Below, in pieces: positions 49,946-59,387 of a stretch of DNA of 64,000 bases. The stretch's first letter is position 1. Every line of letters starts with the position of its first letter. Source of the DNA: Aequorivita vitellina (GTDB lineage Bacteria > Bacteroidota > Bacteroidia > Flavobacteriales > Flavobacteriaceae); contig NZ_JAIRBA010000004.1 in NCBI RefSeq assembly GCF_022008365.1, positions 62,001-126,000 on the forward strand, read 5' to 3'. Position numbers and translations under genes: made by a program. Below the pieces are notes generated by a model. That model was not told the origin of the DNA and made no database searches. It saw only the letters and a program-made list of their open reading frames with translations.

Positions 49946-51316
49946 TTATCCAAAAAGATGATGTACTACATCGTGCACTTTAGCCACCTTTATAATATTT
50001 ATGTGAAAATTATTCTTTGGAATTTTACAGTATTTTGAAATAACGATGGAGGTAAAACCAAGTTTTTCGGCTTCTAAAATGCGTTGTTCCACCCGGGTTA
50101 CGGGACGTACTTCGCCTGCCAGACCAACCTCAGCGGCAAAACAGAGGCGTTTGTCTATGGCAATGTCTATATTAGAAGAAAGCACCGCGGCAACTACAGC
50201 CAAATCTATTGCGGGGTCGTCAACGGTTATTCCACCAGTGACGTTTAAAAAAACATCTTTTGCCCCTAGTTTAAAACCTGCGCGTTTTTCTAAAACGGCA
50301 AGAATCATATTTAATCGTTTTGCGTTGTAACCCGTGGCGCTTCGTTGCGGTGTGCCATAAACTGCGCTACTTACCAAAGCTTGAATTTCAATCATCAACG
50401 GACGCATACCTTCTAAAGTTGCCGAAATTGCGGTGCCGCTTAAATCTTCGTCATTTTTAGAAATTAATATTTCAGAAGGATTTGAAACTTCGCGTAAACC
50501 CCTGCCCTGCATTTCGTAGATACCTAATTCGTTGGTGCTTCCAAAGCGGTTTTTATTGGCGCGCAGAATTCTGTAAATATGGTTTCGGTCGCCTTCAAAC
50601 TGTAAAACCGTATCTACCATATGCTCTAAAATTTTTGGCCCTGCGATGTTTCCATCTTTGGTAATGTGACCAATTAAAATTACTGGAGTTGCGGTTTCCT
50701 TTGCAAATTTTATAAGTTCGGCGGTAGTTTCACGAATTTGCGAAATGCTTCCTGCAGTGCTTTCAATATAGTCTGTGTGTAGCGTTTGGATGGAATCTAT
50801 CACCACAATATCTGGTTCAATTTCCGCAATATTTCTAAAAATGTTCTGTGTTTTGGTTTCGGTTAAAATGTAGCAATTTTCAGCAATAGGCTGAATACGT
50901 TCGGCCCGCATTTTAATTTGTTGCGCACTTTCTTCACCCGAAACGTAAAGCGTTTTATAAGGCAGCTGAAGTGCAATCTGGAGCATTAACGTACTTTTCC
51001 CGATGCCTGGTTCTCCGCCTAAAAGTGTTAACGAGCCCGGAACTAATCCGCCGCCCAAAACCCTGTTTAGTTCGTTGTTCTTTGTATTGAGCCGTGCTTC
51101 GGCTTGGGTAGAAATTTCAGAAATACGTTGTGGTTTTGCGGTTCGGCTGCGTTCGGTTAACGGCGAATCATGGGTTTTCCAACTCACCTTTTCGGCTTTT
51201 TGAATTACCTCTTCGGCAATGGTATTCCATTCTTTACAGGCGTTGCACTGCCCTTGCCACTTAGCATATTGGGCGCCACAGTTTTGACAGAAAAATGTTG
51301 TTTTAGTTTTAGCCAT
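49946..51316 (-). CDS. radA: DNA repair protein RadA
   Basis: The 456-residue protein has an N-terminal zinc finger (CQNCGAQYAKWQGQCNAC), a RecA-like core with Walker A GGEPGIGKST and the KNRFGSTNELG motif, and a Lon-like C-terminal domain (AVYGTPQRSATGYNAKRLNMILAVLEKR ... FLNVTGG). RadA/Sms helps branch migration in homologous recombination. It diverges from the propeller kinase. Confidence 0.96.
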   Translation of the reverse strand: MAKTKTTFFCQNCGAQYAKWQGQCNACKEWNTIAEEVIQKAEKVSWKTHDSPLTERSRTAKPQRISEISTQAEARLNTKNNELNRVLGGGLVPGSLTLLGGEPGIGKSTLMLQIALQLPYKTLYVSGEESAQQIKMRAERIQPIAENCYILTETKTQNIFRNIAEIEPDIVVIDSIQTLHTDYIESTAGSISQIRETTAELIKFAKETATPVILIGHITKDGNIAGPKILEHMVDTVLQFEGDRNHIYRILRANKNRFGSTNELGIYEMQGRGLREVSNPSEILISKNDEDLSGTAISATLEGMRPLMIEIQALVSSAVYGTPQRSATGYNAKRLNMILAVLEKRAGFKLGAKDVFLNVTGGITVDDPAIDLAVVAAVLSSNIDIAIDKRLCFAAEVGLAGEVRPVTRVEQRILEAEKLGFTSIVISKYCKIPKNNFHINIIKVAKVHDVVHHLFG

Positions 51317-51362
51317 AATAGTTCGGCTAAATTAAATATATTTACGGTAGAAACTTCGCTAA

Positions 51363-54224
51363 ATGATACGCTTATTCCTCACATTATTATTTGTGTGTGT
51401 TTGCTCAATGCATGCAACCGCTCAGCGATATCAATTTAAAAAATACAAAATAGAGGAAGGCCTTATAAACAATGAGACTTTTGCAATTCTACAAGCTAAA
51501 GACGACCGAATTTGGATAAGTACCACCGCTGGATTAAGTAGCTTTAGCGGAACCACTTTTAAAAATTACGCTACCGAAGACGGGCTCGCCTCAAATATTA
51601 TTTTTAGTCTTTTTGAAGATTCAAAAGGTCGTATTTGGGCAGGCACCTTAGATAAAGGTGTGAGCATAATTGATGCTGGTAAAATTACTAATCCAAAGGG
51701 TATAGATTTTAATGAACTTGGTGCGGCAACTGCTATACTTGAAGCGGCAGACGGCACTATTTATATTTTTTTTATAGAAGGATTTGCCAGTTATAAAAAT
51801 GGCAAATTGGAGCTTTTGTTCAAAAACAGTGCAGGAAATAAATTTTCGGGAATACAAAAAGCTGCGTGGTTTGATACAAATACTATTTATCTAGCTTCCA
51901 CAGACCACGGTATTTATAAACTCACTTTAAATCCGTTAAAAATTGAAAATGTTTTTAGCGAAAAGCACGGCATTAATAATATTTGTTATTCGGTATTAGT
52001 AGATCGTGCTAAAAATGTTTGGGTAGGCGCTTATGGCGAACTCTATAAAATAACAGATGGCCAACTTTTTATATACAAATTCAATCCTGAAGATTTTGAC
52101 AAAAACCGCATTTATGGAATTTTAGAAGAAAATGAAAATGAATTGTTTTTAAGTTTTGAGGGGAATGGTTTTGGTATTTTTAATAAAAAAACAGGCCATT
52201 TAAAAATAATAAATGAAGCACAGGGTCTGCCTTCTAAATATATTTACCAAACCATTAAAGATTCTGAAGGCAACCACTGGATGACCTCTTATGGCGAAGG
52301 GATTATTCGGTTTAGAGACACCGCCTATAAAATTTATGATGACAGTCAAGGTGTAATAGCGGTTAACGACATAGTGGAATGGAAAGGAGAAATAGTTATC
52401 GCTACGAATAATGGTGTTGCTATTATTGACGAGAAAAAAAACATTCGCCAAATAACCAAAAATGGCTCAATAAAAAATCTATTTGTCACTGCAGAAGACA
52501 ACCTATTGTATAACACAGGCAATGCAGTTTATGAACATGCTGCGAGTAAATCAAGTTCAAATCTCGTTGATGAAGGCGACTACAATTTAATTTATAAAGA
52601 CCGCAACAACACCCTTCTATTTGAAACAGACAGAATAAAAGTTCTTTCAAAAGATTCTATTTTTTACATAAAATCTAAAAAATCGATTGGCATTGAAGCT
52701 ATTGGCGATCGCTATTTGCTTTGTAAAATAAGTGGATTGTACCAAATTAAGAATAATAAATTAGATATAATTCCGGGCTTAGACCCCAAAGAGCATAGCG
52801 ATTTTAGAAGCATTGCCTCAATTGGAGCCAACGAAATTATCGCCGGCAGTGAAAAAAATCTATACTACATACGCCTTGAAAATAACCATTTTAAAATACA
52901 AACCTTTAGCTTGAGTCGTTTCGCTGGTTTAAAATATTTTCGCGCCTTAGAAATAGATGGAAACGATTTATGGTTGGCAGGCAGAGCGTTATTAGTTAAA
53001 GTAAATCTGGAATCTTTATTAAAAAAAGATACCATAATAGCGAAATATTACAACACTACACCGCATTTTTTAGAAAACGACATAGATTATAATTCACTTC
53101 TTATTACACAGAACAAAACAGTTTTGGCTTCGTCGTTAAATGGAATAATAGCCTTTAATGAAAACAATTTTATACCCAATAAAAAGCCCCCAAAGTTAAA
53201 TCTAGCGGAAATTCACTTATTTTCAGAACCGTTTAACGATAGTATCTACCGAACAGAAAATGGCGTTGTTTTACCATACCAAAAAAACTATTTAAGTTTT
53301 TCAATGGAAGCCATTACATTCACCAATCCCGAAAAAACGAAGTATAAATACCGAATGAAAGGACTTCGTGATGAAAACAATTGGTCTGATTCAACAACAA
53401 ACCCGAACGTAGTTTTCTCGTACTTACCTCCAGGCAATTACACTTTTGAATTTACAGCAAACAACGGCGATGGTGTTTGGCAACCTCAGCCATATCAATA
53501 TTCATTTACAATTAAGGTTCCATTCTGGAAGACCTGGTTTTTTTGGGTTACTATCGTCTCTCTTATTACGGTAGGGGTATTCACTTTTTTCTATTACCGC
53601 AGTAAAATAGAACGCAAACGAAACGAAATTTACACACACAATTTAATCAAAGCCCAGGAGCAAGAACGCACCAGAGTTGCCCGAGAGCTTCACGACAGTG
53701 TTGGGCAAAAACTCATGCTTCTTACCAAGAAAACTAAAAATATTGAAAACAAAGAAATGGAGGTTTTAGCTACAAATACTTTAGACGAATTGCGCGCGAT
53801 ATCTAGAGGTCTTCATCCTTCCACATTAGAGCGTTTAGGACCAACCGCTGCTATTAAAAATATGATTAATGAAGTAGATGCAAATACAAATATTTTTTTC
53901 ACCCATCAAATTGAAGATATAGACAATTTAATAAGCAAAGAAGCCTCCTTACATTTGTACAGGATAATTCAAGAAGTGCTCAATAACATGGTTAAACATG
54001 CCGAAGCAAAAGCTGGTTCCGTAACTATTGAAAAAAGAAATAATACCATTGAAACAATAATTGCCGACAACGGCAAGGGTTTTGAAATTGCCGAAAAGGT
54101 AAAAACCAATGTAAGTTTAGGAATGAAAACATTAAGGGAACGCGCAAAGATTTTAAATTCAAAGATTGAAATTAAAAGCCAAATAAATAAAGGCACACAA
54201 ATAACCCTAACAATTCCACTATAA
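51363..54224 (+). CDS. Two-component regulator propeller sensor kinase
   Basis: The 953-residue protein has a signal peptide (about 1-20) and about 14 beta-propeller repeats of the reg_prop type (e.g. DDRIWISTTAGLSSF, KGRIWAGTLDKGVSI). It then has a Y_Y_Y domain (about 636-714), one membrane helix (FWKTWFFWVTIVSLITVGVFTFFYY, near 719), and a HisKA_3 domain with RVARELHDSVGQKLMLLTKK (His near 780), and an HATPase domain (NNMVKHAEAKAGSV, ADNGKGFE). It senses an extracellular ligand, often a polysaccharide fragment in Bacteroidota. The stop directly abuts the ATG of the LuxR-type regulator. Confidence 0.93.
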   Translation: MIRLFLTLLFVCVCSMHATAQRYQFKKYKIEEGLINNETFAILQAKDDRIWISTTAGLSSFSGTTFKNYATEDGLASNIIFSLFEDSKGRIWAGTLDKGVSIIDAGKITNPKGIDFNELGAATAILEAADGTIYIFFIEGFASYKNGKLELLFKNSAGNKFSGIQKAAWFDTNTIYLASTDHGIYKLTLNPLKIENVFSEKHGINNICYSVLVDRAKNVWVGAYGELYKITDGQLFIYKFNPEDFDKNRIYGILEENENELFLSFEGNGFGIFNKKTGHLKIINEAQGLPSKYIYQTIKDSEGNHWMTSYGEGIIRFRDTAYKIYDDSQGVIAVNDIVEWKGEIVIATNNGVAIIDEKKNIRQITKNGSIKNLFVTAEDNLLYNTGNAVYEHAASKSSSNLVDEGDYNLIYKDRNNTLLFETDRIKVLSKDSIFYIKSKKSIGIEAIGDRYLLCKISGLYQIKNNKLDIIPGLDPKEHSDFRSIASIGANEIIAGSEKNLYYIRLENNHFKIQTFSLSRFAGLKYFRALEIDGNDLWLAGRALLVKVNLESLLKKDTIIAKYYNTTPHFLENDIDYNSLLITQNKTVLASSLNGIIAFNENNFIPNKKPPKLNLAEIHLFSEPFNDSIYRTENGVVLPYQKNYLSFSMEAITFTNPEKTKYKYRMKGLRDENNWSDSTTNPNVVFSYLPPGNYTFEFTANNGDGVWQPQPYQYSFTIKVPFWKTWFFWVTIVSLITVGVFTFFYYRSKIERKRNEIYTHNLIKAQEQERTRVARELHDSVGQKLMLLTKKTKNIENKEMEVLATNTLDELRAISRGLHPSTLERLGPTAAIKNMINEVDANTNIFFTHQIEDIDNLISKEASLHLYRIIQEVLNNMVKHAEAKAGSVTIEKRNNTIETIIADNGKGFEIAEKVKTNVSLGMKTLRERAKILNSKIEIKSQINKGTQITLTIPL

Positions 54225-54878
54225 ATGATTGAAAAAAGTAATATCTCCATTGTTATCGCAGATGACCACCCTATGATTTTAAAAGGACTCTACGACGAAC
54301 TTTTAGACAATAATTATAATGTTGTAGGTCAAGCTACAGACGGGATGCAAGCTTTAGAAAAGATTTTAGTCCATAATCCCACCCTCGCATTGTTGGATAT
54401 TGACATGCCAATTTTAACCGGCTTCGACGTAATTAAAATGGCGAAGCAAAAAGAAGTAGCAACCAAGTTTATTGTTCTTTCCTTTCATAAGGAAACCGAA
54501 TATATATCGCAAGCCCGGGCACTTCAAATTAGTGGGTATTTATTAAAAGAAGATTCTTTTTCAGAGGTCGAAATGTGCTTTCAACGTGTGTTAAAAAATG
54601 AAACGTACTTTAGCCGCTCCTTTGAAGCGACCTCACTGGAAATTGTTTCAGAAGATTTACGAAGAATGAAGAATTTAACTTCATCAGAAAAAATAATTTT
54701 AAAACTGGTGTCGCAACAATTAAGCAGTAGCGAAATTGCCGAAAAGTTATTTATTTCTGTGCGCACCGTAGAAAAACACAGAAGCAATATTATAATGAAA
54801 TTAGATATTGATAATACAGTTTCAAATGCGCTCAATACTTGGGCGTATGAACATAGGTTTATTATAAAAGAACTTTAA
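54225..54878 (+). CDS. LuxR/FixJ-type response regulator
   Basis: The 217-residue regulator has a receiver domain (IVIADDHPMILKGL; phospho-Asp in LALLDIDMPILTG near 57; Lys in GYLLKED) and a C-terminal HTH (TSSEKIILKLVSQQLSSSEIAEKLFISVRTVEKHRSNIIMKL). The start abuts the propeller kinase stop, and it is surely its partner. Targets are not evident; the convergent esterase-like gene lies immediately after with a 1-nt gap. Confidence 0.94.
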   Translation: MIEKSNISIVIADDHPMILKGLYDELLDNNYNVVGQATDGMQALEKILVHNPTLALLDIDMPILTGFDVIKMAKQKEVATKFIVLSFHKETEYISQARALQISGYLLKEDSFSEVEMCFQRVLKNETYFSRSFEATSLEIVSEDLRRMKNLTSSEKIILKLVSQQLSSSEIAEKLFISVRTVEKHRSNIIMKLDIDNTVSNALNTWAYEHRFIIKEL

Positions 54879-54879
54879 T

Positions 54880-56028
54880 TTAATAGCCAAAATCGCGTTT
54901 TATTTTATCTGCTCGGTCTAGTAGTATATCTATTGTAATAAAATCTACTTCTTGTTTATCAAAAGCTCCCTGAAATATTTTCATCGCTTTTTTTGGTTCG
55001 CCAGTCTCTTCGTAATAACGGCCAAGGTAGTAATCGCCAAGTACGGTTTCTGAGTATTGTTTTTTGGCTAAAGTGGCTATTTCGCGTAATGATTCCCACT
55101 GTTTTAATTTTTCTGAAGCTGTAGCCGTGGCAATAAAATCGTTAACCCGAATGTTGTTAGTTATTCCAAAAAGATCTTCAATAACCTTGTATTTGTCTAA
55201 AAGATATTGGCTAACCGGAGTTTTTAATTTTAATAAAACTTCAGAATATTCCTTTTTGCTGATGGGCCTATAGACCGAAAATATTTTTTCAAGTGCATTT
55301 GGAATGCCTCGTCCACCTAATGAATAATGTGTTGCACCTTCAAAATTATCGTAATAGTAACTAAATGAATTGCTCTTTAAAGGGCTCAAGTTTTTGTTCA
55401 ATTCTTCTGCCGATTCCATCAAACCTTTAATATCGTCGGTTCCTGTGGCCAAATAGTAAAATATTTTTTGTTGTACTTGCGGAATGCGTTCTACCAGTCG
55501 CTGCTCCATCATAGGTGCCAAATCTGGACTTAAATTTATATAACCATTTAGTAACGGTGGATCTTTAAAGAGGTAATAGTTTAAAAAATTAGCCGTAAAA
55601 TCGTGTCCAACACCAATAATAAATTTAGCTGTGCGGTATTTTTTGTCGATATACGGAATTAATTCCAACCCAATAAATTCGAAAAAACGTGACCCCTTAT
55701 CGTCCGGAAAAAATGTTTGGTCGTCGTAAGCACAATCAAAATAACGCGAATCGCCCTGCATAACGCCCACAACTATAGATTCTGGCATGTCTTCCCAATA
55801 ACTGAAATAATCTACATTTCCTGCCACTGGCTCAAATAGATAATCTGCATCTAGCACCAGTACAATAGGATATTTTTTATCTACGTTCGTATCGTAATTT
55901 CGAGGAAGTTGAATCTTCAATCTTCGTGATTGGTCGAGTCTGGTAGAGTTGAATTCTTCGTAAATAATTTGTGAAAATGAAACATTACAGAACAGTACTC
56001 CTACCACCAATAAAAAAATATTTTTCAT
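54880..56028 (-). CDS. Esterase-like alpha/beta hydrolase with TPR tail, nucleophile replaced
   Basis: The 382-residue protein has a signal peptide (about 1-19) and an IroE/esterase D-type domain (RRLKIQLPRNYDTNVDKKYPIVLVLDADYLF, then LIPYIDKKYRTAKFIIGVGHDFTANFLNYYLF and GYINLSPDLAP). The C-terminal part has TPR-like helices. In active members the elbow reads GHSxGG; here it is GHDFTA, so the serine is absent. It might be a binding protein or use another nucleophile. It converges with the response regulator gene, 1 nt between the ends. Confidence 0.75.
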   Translation of the reverse strand: MKNIFLLVVGVLFCNVSFSQIIYEEFNSTRLDQSRRLKIQLPRNYDTNVDKKYPIVLVLDADYLFEPVAGNVDYFSYWEDMPESIVVGVMQGDSRYFDCAYDDQTFFPDDKGSRFFEFIGLELIPYIDKKYRTAKFIIGVGHDFTANFLNYYLFKDPPLLNGYINLSPDLAPMMEQRLVERIPQVQQKIFYYLATGTDDIKGLMESAEELNKNLSPLKSNSFSYYYDNFEGATHYSLGGRGIPNALEKIFSVYRPISKKEYSEVLLKLKTPVSQYLLDKYKVIEDLFGITNNIRVNDFIATATASEKLKQWESLREIATLAKKQYSETVLGDYYLGRYYEETGEPKKAMKIFQGAFDKQEVDFITIDILLDRADKIKRDFGY

Positions 56029-56114
56029 CGCTCTAATTTTTTTTGAATTTCGAGGAAAGGTATGAAATTTTGAAATTGTAAAATTTCTGAAGTGAAAATA
56101 TTATTTCAAAAAGA

Positions 56115-57086
56115 TTATAATTTAAGTCGTTTTCGATTATAAATAGGAAGCATTACCAGCGAAATCACCCCGAAGAAAACGATTGAGCTAATATTGGAAA
56201 TCCAAACAATCCAACCCACCGCAACACCCACAGTTGTGGCCACCCCAAAAATGGCCAAAACACCAGCGATGGCAGCCGGATAGGTGCCAAAACCACTATT
56301 TGTAAATGCGAAAGTAAAACTACCTACCACAAACGCAATAATAATAGTGTCTAATTGAATGTGGGCAGTTTCGGGCAAAGCATGCATTGCTGTATAAAAA
56401 GAAAGTAAGTACAATCCCCAAATTATGAAAGAATGCAATAAAAAAGCACCCTTTTTGCGCATTTTCAGAATACTAAAAACGCCGTCTTTTAGGCCTATTA
56501 CAAAGTTTTTCAACTTTCTGTTAATATTCGATTTTGAAAATTTAACGTACAGCGGAATACTTATCGCGCCAAAAATAATTCCGAAAATAACAATGTATAA
56601 AAGTGAAGAGGGTATGCTACCTACCACAAAATCATAAAGCACATCAAATTTAATTGTCAAGGCCAAAGCAGTAAATAAAAGCAGAAATATTAAATCTACG
56701 ATTCTTTCAGAAATAATGGTTCCAAATCCCTTTTGAAATGGTACGCCTTCGTATTTATCTAAAATTATACCCCTCGAAAATTCGCCACTTTTCGGAATAA
56801 AAATGTTCATTAAATAAGCTACCGAAACAGCCATAAAATTATTGGCTATTTTAGTGCGGTACCCCAATGGTTCTAACATAAAACTCCATCGGTAAGAACG
56901 CGAAATATGACTTAAAACACTGAGCGCTACCGATAGCAACACAAAGCCATAATTAGCATCTGTAAAATATTTTTGTGTTTCGGCAAGTTGTTGTGGCGTG
57001 AAAGATTGATAAATATACCAAATAAGAAAAACCCCCAAACCTAGCGGAACGGTTATCTGTAAAAACTTTGAAAGGGAGCGGCTCAA
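56115..57086 (-). CDS. Lysylphosphatidylglycerol-synthase-TM/UPF0104-type flippase-like protein
   Basis: The 323-residue protein has about eight membrane helices, with the family blocks LSHISRSYRWSFMLEPLGYRTK, FIPKSGEFSRGIILDKYEGVPFQKGFGTIISERIVDL and FTNSGFGTYPAAIAGVLAIFGVATTVGVAVGWIVW. These fit the YbhN/AglD/MprF-transmembrane family, linked to lipid or isoprenoid-carrier transport. I start it at the TTG at 57086, one nucleotide after the panD stop codon. The frame is open to 57191, but that would read through panD. Confidence 0.7.
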   Translation of the reverse strand: MSRSLSKFLQITVPLGLGVFLIWYIYQSFTPQQLAETQKYFTDANYGFVLLSVALSVLSHISRSYRWSFMLEPLGYRTKIANNFMAVSVAYLMNIFIPKSGEFSRGIILDKYEGVPFQKGFGTIISERIVDLIFLLLFTALALTIKFDVLYDFVVGSIPSSLLYIVIFGIIFGAISIPLYVKFSKSNINRKLKNFVIGLKDGVFSILKMRKKGAFLLHSFIIWGLYLLSFYTAMHALPETAHIQLDTIIIAFVVGSFTFAFTNSGFGTYPAAIAGVLAIFGVATTVGVAVGWIVWISNISSIVFFGVISLVMLPIYNRKRLKL

Positions 57087-57087
57087 A

Positions 57088-57438
57088 TTAGCGAAGTAAG
57101 TTTGTTTCTTCGTTCGGAAAAACCAAAGCGGGTTTAAAAACTTTTGCTTCTTCAATTTCCATAATTGCGTAAGTAATAAGTATAAGCACATCGCCTGGCG
57201 CTACGCGTCTTGCTGCGGCACCGTTTAGTGTGATTTCGCCACTATTTCGTGGGCCGGGAATGGCGTATGTCTCTAGTCTTTCGCCATTGTTATTATTAAC
57301 TATTTGAACTTTTTCGCCTTCAATAATGTTGGCAGCGTCCATTAAATCTTCGTCAATAGTAATGCTGCCAATATAATTTAAATCGGCGCCAGTAACTTTT
57401 ACTCTATGGATTTTAGATTTTACTACGTGTATTTGCAT
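57088..57438 (-). CDS. panD: Aspartate 1-decarboxylase proenzyme
   Basis: The 116-residue proenzyme self-cleaves at Gly24-Ser25 ([10 protein letters not shown]) to form a pyruvoyl cofactor, and makes beta-alanine for pantothenate. The motifs [40 protein letters not shown] are intact. The ATG lies 12 nt after the panC stop. A candidate -7 box TATCTTTG ends 4 nt before its ATG, so panD may also be transcribed separately as a leaderless mRNA. Confidence 0.97.
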   Translation of the reverse strand: MQIHVVKSKIHRVKVTGADLNYIGSITIDEDLMDAANIIEGEKVQIVNNNNGERLETYAIPGPRNSGEITLNGAAARRVAPGDVLILITYAIMEIEEAKVFKPALVFPNEETNLLR

Positions 57439-57442
57439 GGTG

Positions 57443-57450
57443 CAAAGATA
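57443..57450 (-). promoter_or_regulatory. -7 box candidate in front of panD
   Basis: TATCTTTG on the minus strand directly follows the panC stop codon and ends four nucleotides before the panD ATG. No TTG is at a suitable distance in panC, so an independent promoter is only weakly supported. Confidence 0.35.
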
Positions 57451-58296
57451 TTAATTTAATGAGATATTGTCTATCAGCCTAACTTTGCCCGCAAACACTG
57501 CCACAAAAGCCCTGTATTTTGATTTAGAATTTTTGTGTGTTGCGGTTTTAAGTGTTTCTTCGTCGGCGATTTCAAAATATTCTAATTTTAAATTTGGGTT
57601 TTGCAAAAATCGTTCCGCAACCATAGCATTTAAATCTGTTATTGATGTTGACGCAAACTTTTGTTGCACTTCTTTTAATATTTTATAAATAACTGCGGCT
57701 TCGTCAAATTGTGTTTCGCTTAGTCGTTTGTTACGCGAACTCATTGCAAGTCCGTTTTCTTCTCTTAAAATTGGGCATCCCACTATTTTTACGGGAAGCT
57801 CTTCAATAGTTACCAATTTTTTTACAATCTGTAATTGCTGGAAATCCTTTTCGCCAAAATAGGCAGTATCTGGCTTTACAATTTTTAAAAGCTTGCTAAC
57901 AACTGTACCAACTCCGTCAAAATGTCCTTTTCTGTGTTTGCCTTCCATTTCGTTTTCAAGATTGCCGAAATTATATTTTTTTGCAGTTATAGCATCTTCA
58001 TATAAATCTGAAATCTCTGGGAAATACACAATTATTTCACCTTTTACACTTTTTAATAACGAAATATCATCGTCAGGCGTACGTGGATATTTTTTAAGAT
58101 CGGCCTGATTATTAAACTGAGTTGGGTTTACAAAAATGCTAACAACCACAAGGCTGTTTTCTTCTAAAGCCTTATTAACCAAAGACATATGCCCGTTGTG
58201 TAATGCGCCCATTGTTGGCACAAAGCCTATTTTGTCATTTTTTTTTATTGAAGACAAGGCTTGCACCAAGGTTTCTTTCTGGGTATGTATTACCAT
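57451..58296 (-). CDS. panC: Pantoate-beta-alanine ligase
   Basis: The 281-residue enzyme joins pantoate and beta-alanine with ATP to make pantothenate. Motifs are FVPTMGALHNGHMSLV (HIGH-like), VVSIFVNPTQF, GHFDGVGTVVSKLLKIVKPDTAYFGEKDFQQLQIV and GLAMSSRNKRLS. A -7 box TAATTTTG (58317-58324) lies upstream on the minus strand, without a clear -33 element. It heads the operon panC-panD-flippase and diverges from the GT5-like gene. Confidence 0.97.
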   Translation of the reverse strand: MVIHTQKETLVQALSSIKKNDKIGFVPTMGALHNGHMSLVNKALEENSLVVVSIFVNPTQFNNQADLKKYPRTPDDDISLLKSVKGEIIVYFPEISDLYEDAITAKKYNFGNLENEMEGKHRKGHFDGVGTVVSKLLKIVKPDTAYFGEKDFQQLQIVKKLVTIEELPVKIVGCPILREENGLAMSSRNKRLSETQFDEAAVIYKILKEVQQKFASTSITDLNAMVAERFLQNPNLKLEYFEIADEETLKTATHKNSKSKYRAFVAVFAGKVRLIDNISLN

Positions 58297-58426
58297 AAAA
58301 TTGGTTTAAGAGCGGGCAAAATTAATATATTAAAGACAATCTACATAAATTTTCGTAATTTTGCGTGTTTTTAAATGCCTCGATGCTATTGAGGCAAATT
58401 GCAAATAACTTTTAAAAATCTAATAG

Positions 58427-59236
58427 ATGAAAGATAAAAGAGTCTTGTATGTGTCTTCAGAGGTAATACCCTATCTTCCCGAGACCGAGATTTCTTCAAT
58501 GTCGTTTGAAGCTCCCAGAATGATTAACAATAATGGCGGACAGATTAGAATCTTTATGCCCCGCTATGGCAATATTAACGAAAGAAGGCACCAATTGCAC
58601 GAAGTAATTCGACTTTCGGGCATGAATTTGGTGATTAACGACCTAGATATGCCCTTAATAATTAAAGTAGCGTCAATCCCAAAAGAGCGCATTCAGGTAT
58701 ATTTTATTGACAATGAAGATTATTTTAAAAGAAAAGCTACCTATGCCGATGAGGAAGGCAACTTTTATAAAGACAACGACGAACGCGCAATTTTCTTCGC
58801 CAAAGGTGTTATTGAAACAGTTAAAAAATTAAATTGGGCGCCAGATATAATTCACGTTCACGGTTGGTTGGCTGCTTTTTTGCCATTGTACCTTCGCAAT
58901 TATTACGGAAACGAACCGTTGTTTGAAAACAGTAAAATTGTTACCTCTGTGTACAATACCGGTTTTGAAGGTTCGTTAGCTAAAAATACTATTGAAAAAG
59001 TTAGGTACGACGCTATTGATGACGATGCAATAACAGAACTTGAAGACCCGAGTTATATTAACCTAATGAAGATTGCAATTAAAAATTCAGACGCTGTCAT
59101 TATCGCTTCTGAAGATATTCCAACAGAACTTGATGATTTTATTAACACTATGGACAAACCAGTGTTAAAGTATAATAATATGGAAAATTTTTCGCAAGCA
59201 TATTTAGATTTTTACAGCTCGAAAGTATTAGAATAA
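58427..59236 (+). CDS. GT5-domain-only glycogen synthase-like protein
   Basis: The 269-residue protein matches the N-terminal GT5 domain of glycogen synthase: VLYVSSEVIPYLPETEI, RIFMPRYGNINERRHQLHE, DNEDYFKRKATYADEEG, FFAKGVIETVKKLNWAPDIIHVHGWLAAFLPLYLRNYY. Real GlgA enzymes have about 470-500 residues with a second Rossmann domain that binds the sugar nucleotide, absent here. The N-terminal KxGGL motif is also replaced (LPETEISS). It is therefore probably not an active synthase. In Flavobacteria this gene commonly lies opposite panC. Confidence 0.75.
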   Translation: MKDKRVLYVSSEVIPYLPETEISSMSFEAPRMINNNGGQIRIFMPRYGNINERRHQLHEVIRLSGMNLVINDLDMPLIIKVASIPKERIQVYFIDNEDYFKRKATYADEEGNFYKDNDERAIFFAKGVIETVKKLNWAPDIIHVHGWLAAFLPLYLRNYYGNEPLFENSKIVTSVYNTGFEGSLAKNTIEKVRYDAIDDDAITELEDPSYINLMKIAIKNSDAVIIASEDIPTELDDFINTMDKPVLKYNNMENFSQAYLDFYSSKVLE

Positions 59237-59387
59237 ATTTCGATTATGATTTTGGTTAAAATGTCTCGGAAATATTTTAACGCACAAACCTTTTTAAAGC
59301 ACTAATGGATATTCTTCCCCGTTACTTTACACAACAACCAATTTAAACAACTTAGGCACAACCTATTTTCAAAAAAATAAACATTGT

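Noticed and set aside
57087-57191. Extended N-terminus of the flippase-like gene
   Set aside because: It would read 35 codons inside panD; the TTG at 57086 directly after the panD stop fits the membrane topology better.
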